Source of the DNA: BOG-908 sp964244615 | Lineage (GTDB): Bacteria; Pseudomonadota; Alphaproteobacteria; Acetobacterales; Acetobacteraceae | Reading direction: 5' to 3' | DNA length: 16,345 nucleotides | Assembly (NCBI GenBank): GCA_964244615.1 | Contig: CAXTJP010000060.1 | Span: 1 to 16,345, forward strand | Part shown: positions 5,692 to 12,600 of the stretch, in pieces | How positions within the stretch are numbered: the first letter of the stretch is position 1 | Layout of the letters: each line of letters opens with the position of its first letter | Notes under the pieces: generated by a model | Database searches by the model: none | What the model was told of the DNA's origin: nothing | The model's input: the letters and a program-made list of their open reading frames with translations, nothing else | Position numbers and translations under genes: made by a program

Positions 5692-7079
5692 GCCGCCCGA
5701 CTGAGCCAAGCCTTCGACCAACCATACCTCCGCCACAGCCACGCGCCGCCCATGGCCCCGCTCACCGCATATACCGGCACCAGCATCAGGTTGTAGCGCA
5801 CCTGGTTGACGGCGACGGCGGCGTTGAAGGCCAGCATGAACCATGCCGGCAGGGCCAGCACCAGGAAGGGTGCGGCGGGTCCCGGGGCCGCCCGGCGGCG
5901 GATCGCCCACACCGTGCGGCCGAGCGCCACTGGCAGCAGCGCCAGCCCCCACCAATGCGCCACGTAGGCGCCGCGCAGGGCCAGCGGGATCGAGACCAGC
6001 GCGTGGGTCAGCGGATGGGGAAAGATGTAGGTGTGCAGCAGGTAGCTCAGATGGTGCGCGTAGCCGCCCGACGCGGCCAGCGTCTGCGGCAGCATGTGCC
6101 GCAGACCGAGCACGTAGAACGAGTTCGGCGCGTCCCAGCCGAACCGGTCGCAGGCTTGCGCGCCGGCCAGCGCCTCCTCCATGCCGCGCCCGTCCGGCAG
6201 CCAGCACAGGTAGGCCAGGCCGTATTCCCGCCATGTCATGGTGTCGAACGCGATGCGCTGCACCAGCGTGTGGCTGCCGTAATATCGCGTCAGCGCGAGT
6301 TGCTGCATGACCAGCCAGTTGCGCAACAGCCAGGGCGCCAGCACGACGCACGCCGCCAGCGCATAGGCGGCGGCCTCTCGCCACCGGCGCCAGCCGCCGG
6401 GCAGGAGAAGGCCCGCCAGGCTCGCCGGCAGCAGGTAGAGGAACGCCGGCCGCGTCAGCACCGCCAGGCCCAGCAGGATGCCGGCCGCCGCCGCCCAGCG
6501 GGTCGAGCGGGCCGCCGCCGCGGCCATCGCGGCGGCGGTTGCAGCGGTGGACAGCGCCAGGCACAGCGTCTCCGTCATCACCATCCCGGCCGACGCCAGC
6601 AGCAGCGGCGCCGCCGGCAACGCCAGCGCCAGCGCCAGCCAGCCCGTCTGCACGCCGCCGACCGCGCCACCCATCCACCAGACCAGCCAAAACACCCCGC
6701 ACAGGGCCAGGAACTGCACGCCGCGGACGCTCGGTGCGGCGGCCGGACAGGCGGGGTCGTTGCCATGCGTCGCCATCACGCAATCCATGCCGGCCCGCAA
6801 GCCCCCATCCAGCCGCGAGGCCATCGCCACCAGGCCGGGATAGAGCGGCGCGAACCGCATGCCCGGCAGTGGGCGCCCGTCCGGCCCCGCCGAGGGGAAC
6901 ATGAAGCCGTCGGTGAACACGCCATCCTGCACGAGGTCGTGCGCGATGCCGAGATAGAACGGCTGGTCGAAGATCGACAGGGGTTCGGTGCGCCCGAACC
7001 TTTGCAGCACGCCCAGCACCACCAGGATCACCGCCAGCGCCGCCCAGCCGGTCCGGCGCGGCGCTCCCGCCTGGGTCAG
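5688..7079 (-). CDS. GT39-like integral membrane glycosyltransferase (apparent CTG start)
   Basis: About 463 residues and strongly hydrophobic, with roughly ten or more membrane segments. After the first (TGWAALAVILVVLGVL, residues about 12-27) comes a periplasmic loop with SIFDQPFYLGIAHDLVQDGV and RFAPLYPGLVA. This matches the acidic-residue loop and 'R.PLYP' of GT-C enzymes such as PMT/ArnT-like glycosyltransferases, which use polyprenyl-phosphate sugars. Later landmarks are VLTRPAFLYLLP and VLAPWLLRNWL. Acceptor and sugar are unknown. No ATG, GTG or TTG sits before the first membrane helix without deep overlap into the methyltransferase gene. The CTG at 7077-7079 gives MTQAGAPRRTGWAAL, overlaps the upstream TGA, and has GGAGG 4 nt ahead. 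It ends in a 4-nt overlap with the 98-aa gene. Confidence 0.8.
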   Translation of the reverse strand: MTQAGAPRRTGWAALAVILVVLGVLQRFGRTEPLSIFDQPFYLGIAHDLVQDGVFTDGFMFPSAGPDGRPLPGMRFAPLYPGLVAMASRLDGGLRAGMDCVMATHGNDPACPAAAPSVRGVQFLALCGVFWLVWWMGGAVGGVQTGWLALALALPAAPLLLASAGMVMTETLCLALSTAATAAAMAAAAARSTRWAAAAGILLGLAVLTRPAFLYLLPASLAGLLLPGGWRRWREAAAYALAACVVLAPWLLRNWLVMQQLALTRYYGSHTLVQRIAFDTMTWREYGLAYLCWLPDGRGMEEALAGAQACDRFGWDAPNSFYVLGLRHMLPQTLAASGGYAHHLSYLLHTYIFPHPLTHALVSIPLALRGAYVAHWWGLALLPVALGRTVWAIRRRAAPGPAAPFLVLALPAWFMLAFNAAVAVNQVRYNLMLVPVYAVSGAMGGAWLWRRYGWSKAWLSRAA

Positions 7080-7765
7080 GCGGCCTCCGACAGCACGACG
7101 CGCCGGCGCGCCGGCGCCATCACCGGCAGGCCGGCATAGGCGTCCTTCACCGCCTCGGTAATGGTGACCCCCGCCAGATGCGGCATCAGCGCGTGGCCCA
7201 CGGCCTCCCACAGCCCGGCGGTGCGGAGCAGCCACGCGGCGCCCGGCGGCACGAACAGGGCCGTGTCGTGGCGCTCCGCCCGGAACATCGCGGCGGCCAG
7301 CAGCCGGCTCAGCTGGCCGCGCGAGTAGGGCTGCCCCTGCCCGAACGGCGTGCTGTCGGCATGCGCCCACAGCCCGGTGCGGTTCGGCGCCACCACCAGG
7401 ATGCGGCCGTCATCCTTCAGCACGCGCCAGATCTCGCGCAGCAGCCGCGCATCCTGGCCGACCGGCTCGACCCCGTGGATGATCAGCACGCGGTCGAACA
7501 CCAGGTCGGGGAAGGGCAGCCGCAGCGCGTCGGCGGCACAGCTTCCCGACGGCGGCGCGTGGTGCGAGGTGGTGGCGTTCACGCAGCGCGCCTGTGCCGT
7601 CCAGAGCGGCAGGAACGGCGCCGGGTAGCCGAGGCCGAGCACCCTCTGCCCGCTGAGATCCGGCCAGATGCGCCCGAGCCGGCGCCCGATGATGCCGGCC
7701 GCCGCCGCCCCCAGCGGGGCGCCGTAGAAGGCCGGGGCCGAGCCGTGATCGGAATGATGGGTCAT
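7076..7765 (-). CDS. Class I SAM-dependent methyltransferase (Methyltransf_11-like)
   Basis: 229 residues from ATG 7765, which has GAGG 5 nt upstream. The order of elements fits a small-molecule methyltransferase: a motif I-like strand RVLGLGYPAPFLPLW (about residues 40-54), the acidic-loop segment ALRLPFPDLVFDRVLIIHGVE, and motif III-type LLREIWRVLKDDGRILVVAPN. Motif I is unusual: the VLDxGxG pattern has become VLGLGYPAP, so the common acidic residue is missing. The C-terminal part (PPGAAWLLRTAGLWEAVGHA onward) resembles proteins encoded beside gloB in other Rhodospirillales, from memory. It diverges from gloB across 71 nt and is translationally linked to the downstream glycosyltransferase. 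Substrate unknown. Confidence 0.85.
   Translation of the reverse strand: MTHHSDHGSAPAFYGAPLGAAAAGIIGRRLGRIWPDLSGQRVLGLGYPAPFLPLWTAQARCVNATTSHHAPPSGSCAADALRLPFPDLVFDRVLIIHGVEPVGQDARLLREIWRVLKDDGRILVVAPNRTGLWAHADSTPFGQGQPYSRGQLSRLLAAAMFRAERHDTALFVPPGAAWLLRTAGLWEAVGHALMPHLAGVTITEAVKDAYAGLPVMAPARRRVVLSEAA
7084..7088 (-). promoter_or_regulatory. GGAGG ribosome binding site supporting a CTG start
   Basis: On the minus strand GGAGG (7088 down to 7084) is followed by CCGC and then CTG (7079-7077), whose last two bases belong to the TGA stop of the methyltransferase. This is the only strong ribosome binding sequence near the beginning of the glycosyltransferase reading frame. Confidence 0.5.
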
Positions 7766-7836
7766 GGGCGCCTCAACGTGCGGCCTGGCCGTCCGCAATG
7801 CTAGGCTATCACGCAGCAGCTACGAGAGTGAGGGTG

Positions 7837-8565
7837 ATGGCGGTCAGCGTCCAGGCGGTCCCGATGTTTTCCGACAACTATGCCTGGCTGTTGCGCGACG
7901 GCCCGAGCGGGGCCGTGGGCATCGTCGACCCGGCCGACGCGGACGCGGTCTCGCGCGCCATCGACCGCGACGCCGGCGGCCGGCTCGACGCGATCTTCCT
8001 GACGCACCACCACGACGACCACGTGGCCGGCACCGACGAGGTTCGCGCGCGCTACGGCTGCCCCGTGATCGGGGCGCGTGCCGATGCCCGTCGACTGCCG
8101 CGGCTCGACACGGCGGTCGCCGGCGGCGACCATGTCCGGCTCGGCGAAGCGGAGGCGCTGGTCATCGACACGCCCGGCCACACGCGCGGCCACGTCGCGT
8201 TCTTCTTTGCCGGGGGTGCCGTGCTGCTGTGCGGCGACACGCTGTTTTCGCTGGGCTGCGGCCGGCTGCTGGAGGGGACCGCCGCCGAGATGTTCGGGTC
8301 GCTGCAGCGGCTGGCGGCCCTGCCGGATGAGACGCTGGTCTGCTGCGGCCACGAATACACCCAGAGCAACGCGCGGTTTGCGGTCACGGTGGAGCCGGAC
8401 AACGCGGCGCTGCTGGCCCGCGCGGCGGAGGTGGACCGGCTGCGGGAGGCGAGCCGGCCGACGGTGCCGTCCCGGCTCGGCGACGAAAAGGCGGAGAACC
8501 CGTTCCTGCGCGCGCCCGACGCGGCCCGGTTGGCGGTGATCCGGGCGGCGAAGGACCGTTTCTGA
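7837..8565 (+). CDS. gloB: Hydroxyacylglutathione hydrolase (glyoxalase II)
   Basis: 242 residues of the metallo-beta-lactamase fold. It hydrolyses S-lactoylglutathione to lactate and glutathione, the second step of methylglyoxal detoxification in the cytoplasm. Metal ligands are visible: THHHDDH (H57, H59, D61, H62), H115 in DTPGHTRGH, D134 in CGDTLF and H172 in CGHEYT. The glyoxalase II-specific C-terminal domain is present, with NPFLRAPD and a terminal AAKDRF. The ATG at 7837 is preceded in frame by a GTG at 7834, so either could initiate; AGGG/GAGAG sequences lie just upstream. It diverges from the methyltransferase gene. Confidence 0.95.
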   Translation: MAVSVQAVPMFSDNYAWLLRDGPSGAVGIVDPADADAVSRAIDRDAGGRLDAIFLTHHHDDHVAGTDEVRARYGCPVIGARADARRLPRLDTAVAGGDHVRLGEAEALVIDTPGHTRGHVAFFFAGGAVLLCGDTLFSLGCGRLLEGTAAEMFGSLQRLAALPDETLVCCGHEYTQSNARFAVTVEPDNAALLARAAEVDRLREASRPTVPSRLGDEKAENPFLRAPDAARLAVIRAAKDRF

Positions 8566-8584
8566 CGCGTTGCGCCTGCCTCTC

Positions 8585-8596
8585 CGACGATCGTCG
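8585..8596. repeat. 12-bp perfect palindrome after gloB
   Basis: CGACGATCGTCG is a perfect palindrome 20 nt beyond the gloB stop. It has no loop and no U-tract, so it looks more like a protein-binding site or chance than a terminator. Confidence 0.35.
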
Positions 8597-8599
8597 AGG

Positions 8600-8675
8600 C
8601 TGACATGAGGTGAAGGGCGAGGTGTGCAGGCTCGCTCCTTCAAGCTGTGCAGACCCGTTCCTTCTTTGATGTCAG
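8600..8675. other. Structured convergent gap between gloB and the 94-aa gene
   Basis: Outer arms CTGACAT (8600-8606) and ATGTCAG (8669-8675) are perfect inverted repeats. Inside, TGAAGG-GCGAG (8611-8621) pairs with CTCGC-T-CCTTCA (8631-8642), an 11-bp stem with one bulge and a 9-nt loop. A second CCTTC (8660-8664) offers an alternative partner for GAAGG. Neither strand shows a clean U-tract. The likeliest role is transcription termination or mRNA 3'-end protection for the two converging units. Confidence 0.4.
8623..8668. repeat. Imperfect tandem repeat, two 23-nt units
   Basis: Units 8623-8645 and 8646-8668 share TGTGCAG-R-C-Y-CG-Y-TCCTTC, matching at 16 of the first 19 positions, then diverge. 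The repeat supplies the two competing CCTTC arms of the surrounding structure. Confidence 0.45.
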
Positions 8676-8734
8676 ATCTCGCATGCCGCTGCGACAGCAA
8701 AGCAGGGACAACGCCCCTCCCCGCTGGCCCCCAG

Positions 8735-9019
8735 CTAGACGAACTGTCCGCGCAGGAACCCCAGTGCCGGCAGCGGCCGCCACGCCTTGGGCAGGTCCGT
8801 CCGCCGGATCGGCGCGACGCTGTAGCGCGGCACCGGCTGCGTGCTGCCGCGCAGGAACGCGGCGTAGGCCCGCACCTGCTGCTCCCGCCAGGACCGGTCT
8901 GCCAGGGCAGCGGTGCGGTTCGGGAAGATCTCGGCAATCCGGTCGGTCTTGCCGAGCGAGGCGACGACGGCCCACAGCGTGTCGTCGCGGGCCGTCGGCA
9001 GGCGGACGACGTCGCTCAT
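8735..9019 (-). CDS. Unknown 94-residue protein downstream of MarR regulator
   Basis: I do not recognise this protein. It begins MSDVVRLPTARDDTLWAVVA, has a helical, arginine-rich centre (ADRSWREQQVRAYAAFLRGS) and ends with PLPALGFLRGQFV. No signal peptide, membrane segment or metal motif is evident. It lies 14 nt after the marR-like stop in the same direction, so the two are almost certainly cotranscribed and it may act with the regulator. The next gene, gloB, converges on it across a structured gap. Coding is supported by the tight spacing and an amino-acid composition unlike antisense-frame shadows; function cannot be assigned. Confidence 0.7.
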   Translation of the reverse strand: MSDVVRLPTARDDTLWAVVASLGKTDRIAEIFPNRTAALADRSWREQQVRAYAAFLRGSTQPVPRYSVAPIRRTDLPKAWRPLPALGFLRGQFV

Positions 9020-9033
9020 GCGCGCCGCATCGT

Positions 9034-9522
9034 TCAGGCAACCTCCCGACAGGCGTTCTCAAGCCCGCTCGCATCCGGGCTCGGCGGGCTGGCGGCACGC
9101 TGCGCCTGGGCGCGCTCGCGCATGTGGGCCAGTGCGCCGGCAGCGCCGGTCAGGGTGGGCGCGTCCAGGTCCTGGCAGAGCGTGTCGGCGATATCGGTCA
9201 GCTGGGTTTCGATCTCGCCCAGCAGCGGGCGGGCCGCCGCGGTCAGGTGCAGGCGCCAGCAGCGCCGGTCCCCGGGGTCGGCGCGTCGCTCGACCATGTG
9301 GCGAACCTCCAGCCGGTCGATCAGGCGGGCGACCGTGATCGGCTCCACCTCCAGCAGCTCGGCCAGTTCCTTCTGCAAAAGGCCGGGCTGGCGCTCCAGC
9401 TGGATCAGGATGGTCCATTGCGCGCGGGTCATGCCATGGGCCCGGGCGCGCCGGTCGGCTTCGGTGCGGATCAGGCGGGCGAGGGTCACGATGTCCGTGA
9501 GCAGGTCGCGGGTGCGGTTCAT
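9034..9522 (-). CDS. MarR-family winged-helix transcriptional regulator
   Basis: 162 residues from ATG 9522; an in-frame GTG immediately precedes it at 9525, and no clear ribosome binding site is seen. The MarR fold is complete: an N-terminal dimerisation helix, then GMTRAQWTILIQLERQPGLL, recognition region QKELAELLEVEPITVARLID, and the wing RRADPGDRRCWRLHLTAAAR with the family DxRxxR-like element. C-terminal helices complete the dimer interface, followed by a proline/serine-rich tail. MarR proteins usually repress their own and divergent genes and release on ligand binding. Here the divergent target would be the hopanoid operon, 128 nt away. Regulation of hopanoids by this protein is inference from position. 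Confidence 0.92.
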   Translation of the reverse strand: MNRTRDLLTDIVTLARLIRTEADRRARAHGMTRAQWTILIQLERQPGLLQKELAELLEVEPITVARLIDRLEVRHMVERRADPGDRRCWRLHLTAAARPLLGEIETQLTDIADTLCQDLDAPTLTGAAGALAHMRERAQAQRAASPPSPDASGLENACREVA

Positions 9523-9572
9523 CACTATGTCGAGCGCGAGTGTGTCATGCGGTCATGAAGGGAAAGTTGGAA

Positions 9573-9596
9573 CGGCTTGTGGGGTTCCGCAAGCCG
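9573..9596 (+). promoter_or_regulatory. Strong hairpin / operator candidate in the marR-hpnA divergent region
   Basis: CGGCTTGTGG (9573-9582) pairs with CCGCAAGCCG (9587-9596) around GGTT: ten base pairs with a single G-U. It sits midway between the MarR gene and hpnA. As DNA it is a near-perfect inverted repeat suitable for a dimeric regulator; as RNA it would be a stable stem 23 nt before the upstream mini-ORF. No U-tract follows, so it is not an evident attenuator. Confidence 0.45.
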
Positions 9597-9619
9597 AAGG
9601 ATCGGGTAGGAACGGGCCG

Positions 9620-9658
9620 ATGAAGGATTTACGCCCGATCGGCACCGCCCGTGCCTGA
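9620..9658 (+). CDS. Candidate 12-codon upstream ORF overlapping the hpnA start
   Basis: ATG 9620-9622 opens MKDLRPIGTARA and stops at TGA 9656-9658, 8 nt into hpnA (whose GTG is 9651-9653, in another frame). It has AGGA (9608-9611) with an 8-nt spacer, whereas hpnA itself has no recognisable ribosome binding site. The hpnA frame has a stop at 9621-9623, so hpnA cannot begin earlier than this region. Ribosomes ending the mini-ORF would terminate on the hpnA start, suggesting translational coupling. No obvious run of regulatory codons is present. Reality is inferred from arrangement only. Confidence 0.4.
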   Translation: MKDLRPIGTARA

Positions 9659-10652
9659 CGCCCCGACCCTGGTGACGGGCGCCACCGGGTTCGTGGGCTC
9701 GGCGGTCGCGCGCGTGCTGGCGGAGCGCGGCCATGCCCTGCGCCTGCTGGTGCGGCCTGGCGGCGACCGGCGCAACGTCGCAGGGCTGGACGCCGAACTC
9801 GCTACGGGAGACCTGACCGACCCGGCCAGCCTGGCGCGGGCGGCGGAGGGCTGCCGCTACCTGGTGCACGTGGCCGCCGACTACCGGCTGTGGGTGCCCG
9901 ACCCGGACGCGATGATGCGCGCCAACGTGGACGGCACGCGGGCGCTGCTGCTGGCGGCGCAGTCGCGCGGGGTGGAGCGCATCGTCTATTGCAGCTCGGT
10001 CGCGGCCCTGGGCCTCGTGGGTGACGGCAGCGTGGCCGACGAGACCACCGAGGTTCACCCGGACCGGATCGTCGGCGCCTACAAGCGCTCGAAATACCTG
10101 GCCGAGCAGGCGGTGCTGGCGCTGGTGCGCGAGCAGGGCGTGCCGGCGGTGATCGTCAACCCGTCCACCCCGGTGGGGCCGCGCGACATCAAGCCGACGC
10201 CGACCGGCAAGATGATACGCGACGCGGCAGCCGGGCGCATGCCGGCCTACGTGGAGACCGGGCTCAACATCGTGCACGTGGACGACGTGGCCGAAGGGCA
10301 CGCGCTGGCGCTGGAGCGCGGCGCGGTGGGCGAGCGCTACGTCCTGGGCGGCGAGGATTTCTCGCTGGGCGACCTGTTCGCCCTGGTGGCCCGCGTGGCC
10401 GGCCGCAAGCCGCCGCGCGTAAAACTGCCGATCGCGCCGCTGGTGCCGCTGGCCCTGATGTGCGAGCTGCTGGCCCGCTTCGGGGTGGAGCCGGTCGTGA
10501 CGCGCGAGACGCTGGCGATGGCGCGCAAGAAGATGTTCTTCTCCAGCGCCCGGGCGAAGGCGGAACTCGGCTACGCGCCCCGCCCGGCGGTGCGCGCGAT
10601 CGAGGACGCGGTGGCCTGGTTCCGGGATCATCCACAAGGGCGCGCCGCGTGA
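9651..10652 (+). CDS. hpnA: Hopanoid-associated NAD-dependent sugar epimerase-like protein HpnA
   Basis: 333 residues from a GTG start. An extended short-chain dehydrogenase: the cofactor motif TGATGFVG (residues 9-16) is followed by LAERGHALRLLVRPGGDRRN, VHVAADYRLWVPDP, a CSSVAALG serine segment and the catalytic YKRSK (Y144, K148). VNPSTPVGPRDIKPTPTGKM is characteristic of the hopanoid-associated branch. The protein is encoded in many hopanoid clusters and is thought to act on the sugar-derived side chain, but its reaction is not established. It is the first gene of the hpnA-shc operon. Its start lacks a ribosome binding site and overlaps a 12-codon ORF. Its TGA overlaps the hpnB GTG. Confidence 0.93.
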   Translation: MPDAPTLVTGATGFVGSAVARVLAERGHALRLLVRPGGDRRNVAGLDAELATGDLTDPASLARAAEGCRYLVHVAADYRLWVPDPDAMMRANVDGTRALLLAAQSRGVERIVYCSSVAALGLVGDGSVADETTEVHPDRIVGAYKRSKYLAEQAVLALVREQGVPAVIVNPSTPVGPRDIKPTPTGKMIRDAAAGRMPAYVETGLNIVHVDDVAEGHALALERGAVGERYVLGGEDFSLGDLFALVARVAGRKPPRVKLPIAPLVPLALMCELLARFGVEPVVTRETLAMARKKMFFSSARAKAELGYAPRPAVRAIEDAVAWFRDHPQGRAA

Positions 10653-11755
10653 TCGTGCTCGCCGCGCTGTCGCTGGCGGTCTGGGTGTACCTGCTGACCG
10701 GGCACGGGCGGTTCTGGCAAAGCGGGCCCAGCCTGACGCAGACTTCGGGCGGCCCGTCGCCGCCGGTGACGGTGGTGGTGCCGGCGCGCAACGAGGCGGA
10801 GAGCATCCATGCGTGCCTGTGCAGCCTGCTGGCGCAGGACTACCCAGGCGAGCTGCGCGTCGTGCTGGTGGACGACCTCAGCACCGACGGCACCGGCGGG
10901 ATCGCCGACCTGGTGCGCGACCCGCGCCTGACGGTGCTGCGCGGGGCCGCGCACCCGCCGGGCTGGAGCGGCAAGCTGTGGGCGTTGCAGCAGGGGATCG
11001 AAGCGGCCGGCCACGCGCGCCTGCTGCTGCTGACCGACGCCGACATCGAGCATGCGCCGGGCCACCTGGCCAGCCTGGTGGCCAAGCTGGAGGACGGCCG
11101 GCTCGACATGGTCTCGGAAATGGTGGCCCTGCACTGCCGCAGCGCGGCCGAGCGGGCGCTGGTGCCGGCCTTCGTGTTCTTCTTCCAGCTGCTCTACCCG
11201 TTCGCCTGGGTGAACGATCCCGGCAACCTGGTGGCCGCGGCCGCCGGCGGCACCGTGCTGATCCGGGCCGAGATGCTGGCGCGCGTGGGCGGGTTCGCGG
11301 CGATGCGCGGGGCGCTGATCGACGACGTGACGCTGGCGCGCCGGGTCAAACGGCTCGGCCGCGTGTGGCTCGGGCATAGCGGGCTGGCCGCCAGCATCCG
11401 GCCGTACGAGACCGCGGGCGACGTCTGGCGCATGGTGGCGCGCTGCGCCTACGTGCAGCTCGGCCACTCCCCCTGGATGCTGGCGGGCACGATGGCCGGC
11501 ATGGCGCTGGTCTGGCTGTTACCGCCCTGGGCGACGCTGTTCGGGCACGGCGCATCCCGGGCGATGGGCGCGCTGGCCTGGGCGGCGATGACCGCGTCCT
11601 ACCTGCCGACGTTGCGGCGCTTCGGGCTGTCCCCACTCTGGGCGGCGGCGCTGCCGGCGATCGCGGTGTTCTACGGGGCGGCGACGCTCGGCTCCGCGTT
11701 GGACCACTACCGTGGACAGGGCGTGGTCTGGAAGCAGCGGGCGTACCACGGATGA
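10649..11755 (+). CDS. hpnB: Hopanoid-associated GT2-type glycosyltransferase HpnB
   Basis: 368 residues. The GTG start (10649-10651) overlaps the hpnA stop in a GTGA arrangement and gives MIVLAALSLAVWVYLLTG, an N-terminal membrane anchor. The GT-A catalytic domain follows: VTVVVPARNEAESI, VLVDDLSTDGT and the DxD-like LLTDADIEH. Later come GNLVAAAAGGTVLIRAEML and DDVTLARRVKRLG, the usual acceptor-side acidic motif of GT2 enzymes. The C-terminal about 90 residues carry two or three further membrane segments. HpnB proteins are consistently linked to squalene-hopene genes, but the transferred sugar and acceptor are not settled. It ends in an ATGA overlap with hpnC. Confidence 0.93.
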   Translation: MIVLAALSLAVWVYLLTGHGRFWQSGPSLTQTSGGPSPPVTVVVPARNEAESIHACLCSLLAQDYPGELRVVLVDDLSTDGTGGIADLVRDPRLTVLRGAAHPPGWSGKLWALQQGIEAAGHARLLLLTDADIEHAPGHLASLVAKLEDGRLDMVSEMVALHCRSAAERALVPAFVFFFQLLYPFAWVNDPGNLVAAAAGGTVLIRAEMLARVGGFAAMRGALIDDVTLARRVKRLGRVWLGHSGLAASIRPYETAGDVWRMVARCAYVQLGHSPWMLAGTMAGMALVWLLPPWATLFGHGASRAMGALAWAAMTASYLPTLRRFGLSPLWAAALPAIAVFYGAATLGSALDHYRGQGVVWKQRAYHG

Positions 11756-12600
11756 ACGACGCCCTGGCCCCCGACGCCAACGTGGAGAGCTGGTCCGGCA
11801 AGGATCGCGGCCAGGAGAACTTCCCGGTCGGCTCCGTGCTGATCCGCCCGGCGCTGCGCCCGCACGTGCACGCCTTTTACGCCTTTGCCCGCAACGCCGA
11901 CGACATCGCCGACAGCCCGGTGCTCGGGCCGGACGACAAGCTGGCGCGGTTGGACGTGATGCAGGCGGTGCTGACCGGCGCGCGCGACGCGGGCTCGCCC
12001 GCCGCGCTCGGCCTGCGCGCCAGCCTGGCCGCGACGGGGGTCGCGGCGCGTCACAGCCTGGACCTGCTGCAGGCGTTCCGGCAGGACGCCACCAAGTCGC
12101 GTTACGCGCGCTGGGACGAGCTGCTGGCCTATTGCCGCCTCTCTGCCATGCCGGTCGGCCGGCACGTGCTGGCGCTGCATGGCGAGGCGGACGACACGGT
12201 GCCGCCATCCGACGCGCTGTGCGCGGTGCTGCAGGTGCTGAACCATCTGCAGGACATGAAGAAGGATCTGCGGCTGCTGGACCGGTGCTACCTGCCGCAG
12301 GACATGCTGGACCAGGAAGGATCGGCCGTCGGCGAGGTGCCGGGCGAGGCCGAGACGCCGGGCCTGCGCCGGGTCAAGCTGCGGTTGCTGGACGCCTGCG
12401 ACCGGCTGGCTGAGGAGGCGGCCGAGCTGCCGCGCCGGGTGCGCGACCGGCGGCTGCGGCTGGAGACGGCGGTGATCGTCGGCCTGTCGCGCCGGCTCGC
12501 CCTGCGGCTGCGCCACGGCGATCCGCTGGCCACGCGGGTGAAGCTGCGGCCGGTGGATGTGGCGCTGGGCCTGCTGTCGGCCGGGCGGCATCTGGCGTGA
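11752..12600 (+). CDS. hpnC: Hydroxysqualene synthase HpnC
   Basis: 282 residues of the squalene/phytoene synthase fold. Known role of the family: converts presqualene diphosphate to hydroxysqualene. The first Mg-diphosphate motif is DDIAD (residues 50-54) within HAFYAFARNADDIAD. The second lies in NHLQDMKKDLRLLDRCYLP (D168, D172). The N-terminal ENFPVGSVLIRPALRPHV is the HpnC hallmark that separates it from HpnD. The ATG overlaps the hpnB stop, and the gene's own stop overlaps the hpnD GTG, so it is translated as part of a tightly coupled chain. Confidence 0.95.
   Translation: MNDALAPDANVESWSGKDRGQENFPVGSVLIRPALRPHVHAFYAFARNADDIADSPVLGPDDKLARLDVMQAVLTGARDAGSPAALGLRASLAATGVAARHSLDLLQAFRQDATKSRYARWDELLAYCRLSAMPVGRHVLALHGEADDTVPPSDALCAVLQVLNHLQDMKKDLRLLDRCYLPQDMLDQEGSAVGEVPGEAETPGLRRVKLRLLDACDRLAEEAAELPRRVRDRRLRLETAVIVGLSRRLALRLRHGDPLATRVKLRPVDVALGLLSAGRHLA

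Noticed and set aside
5658..7139. 493-codon plus-strand frame opposite the membrane glycosyltransferase
   Set aside because: Arg/Gln/His-rich product with no motifs; the opposite strand encodes a coherent multi-spanning protein with GT-C landmarks and coupled neighbours.
4394..9596. Same arm sequence (CAAGCC/GGCTTG) in hairpins at 4394-4409 and 9573-9596 as a shared operator
   Set aside because: Arm order, loop lengths and flanks differ, and six-base matches are expected by chance in 16 kb.
8624..9658. 344-codon plus-strand frame opposite the MarR gene
   Set aside because: Shadow of the MarR and 94-aa genes; only its last 12 codons are retained, as the separate upstream ORF.
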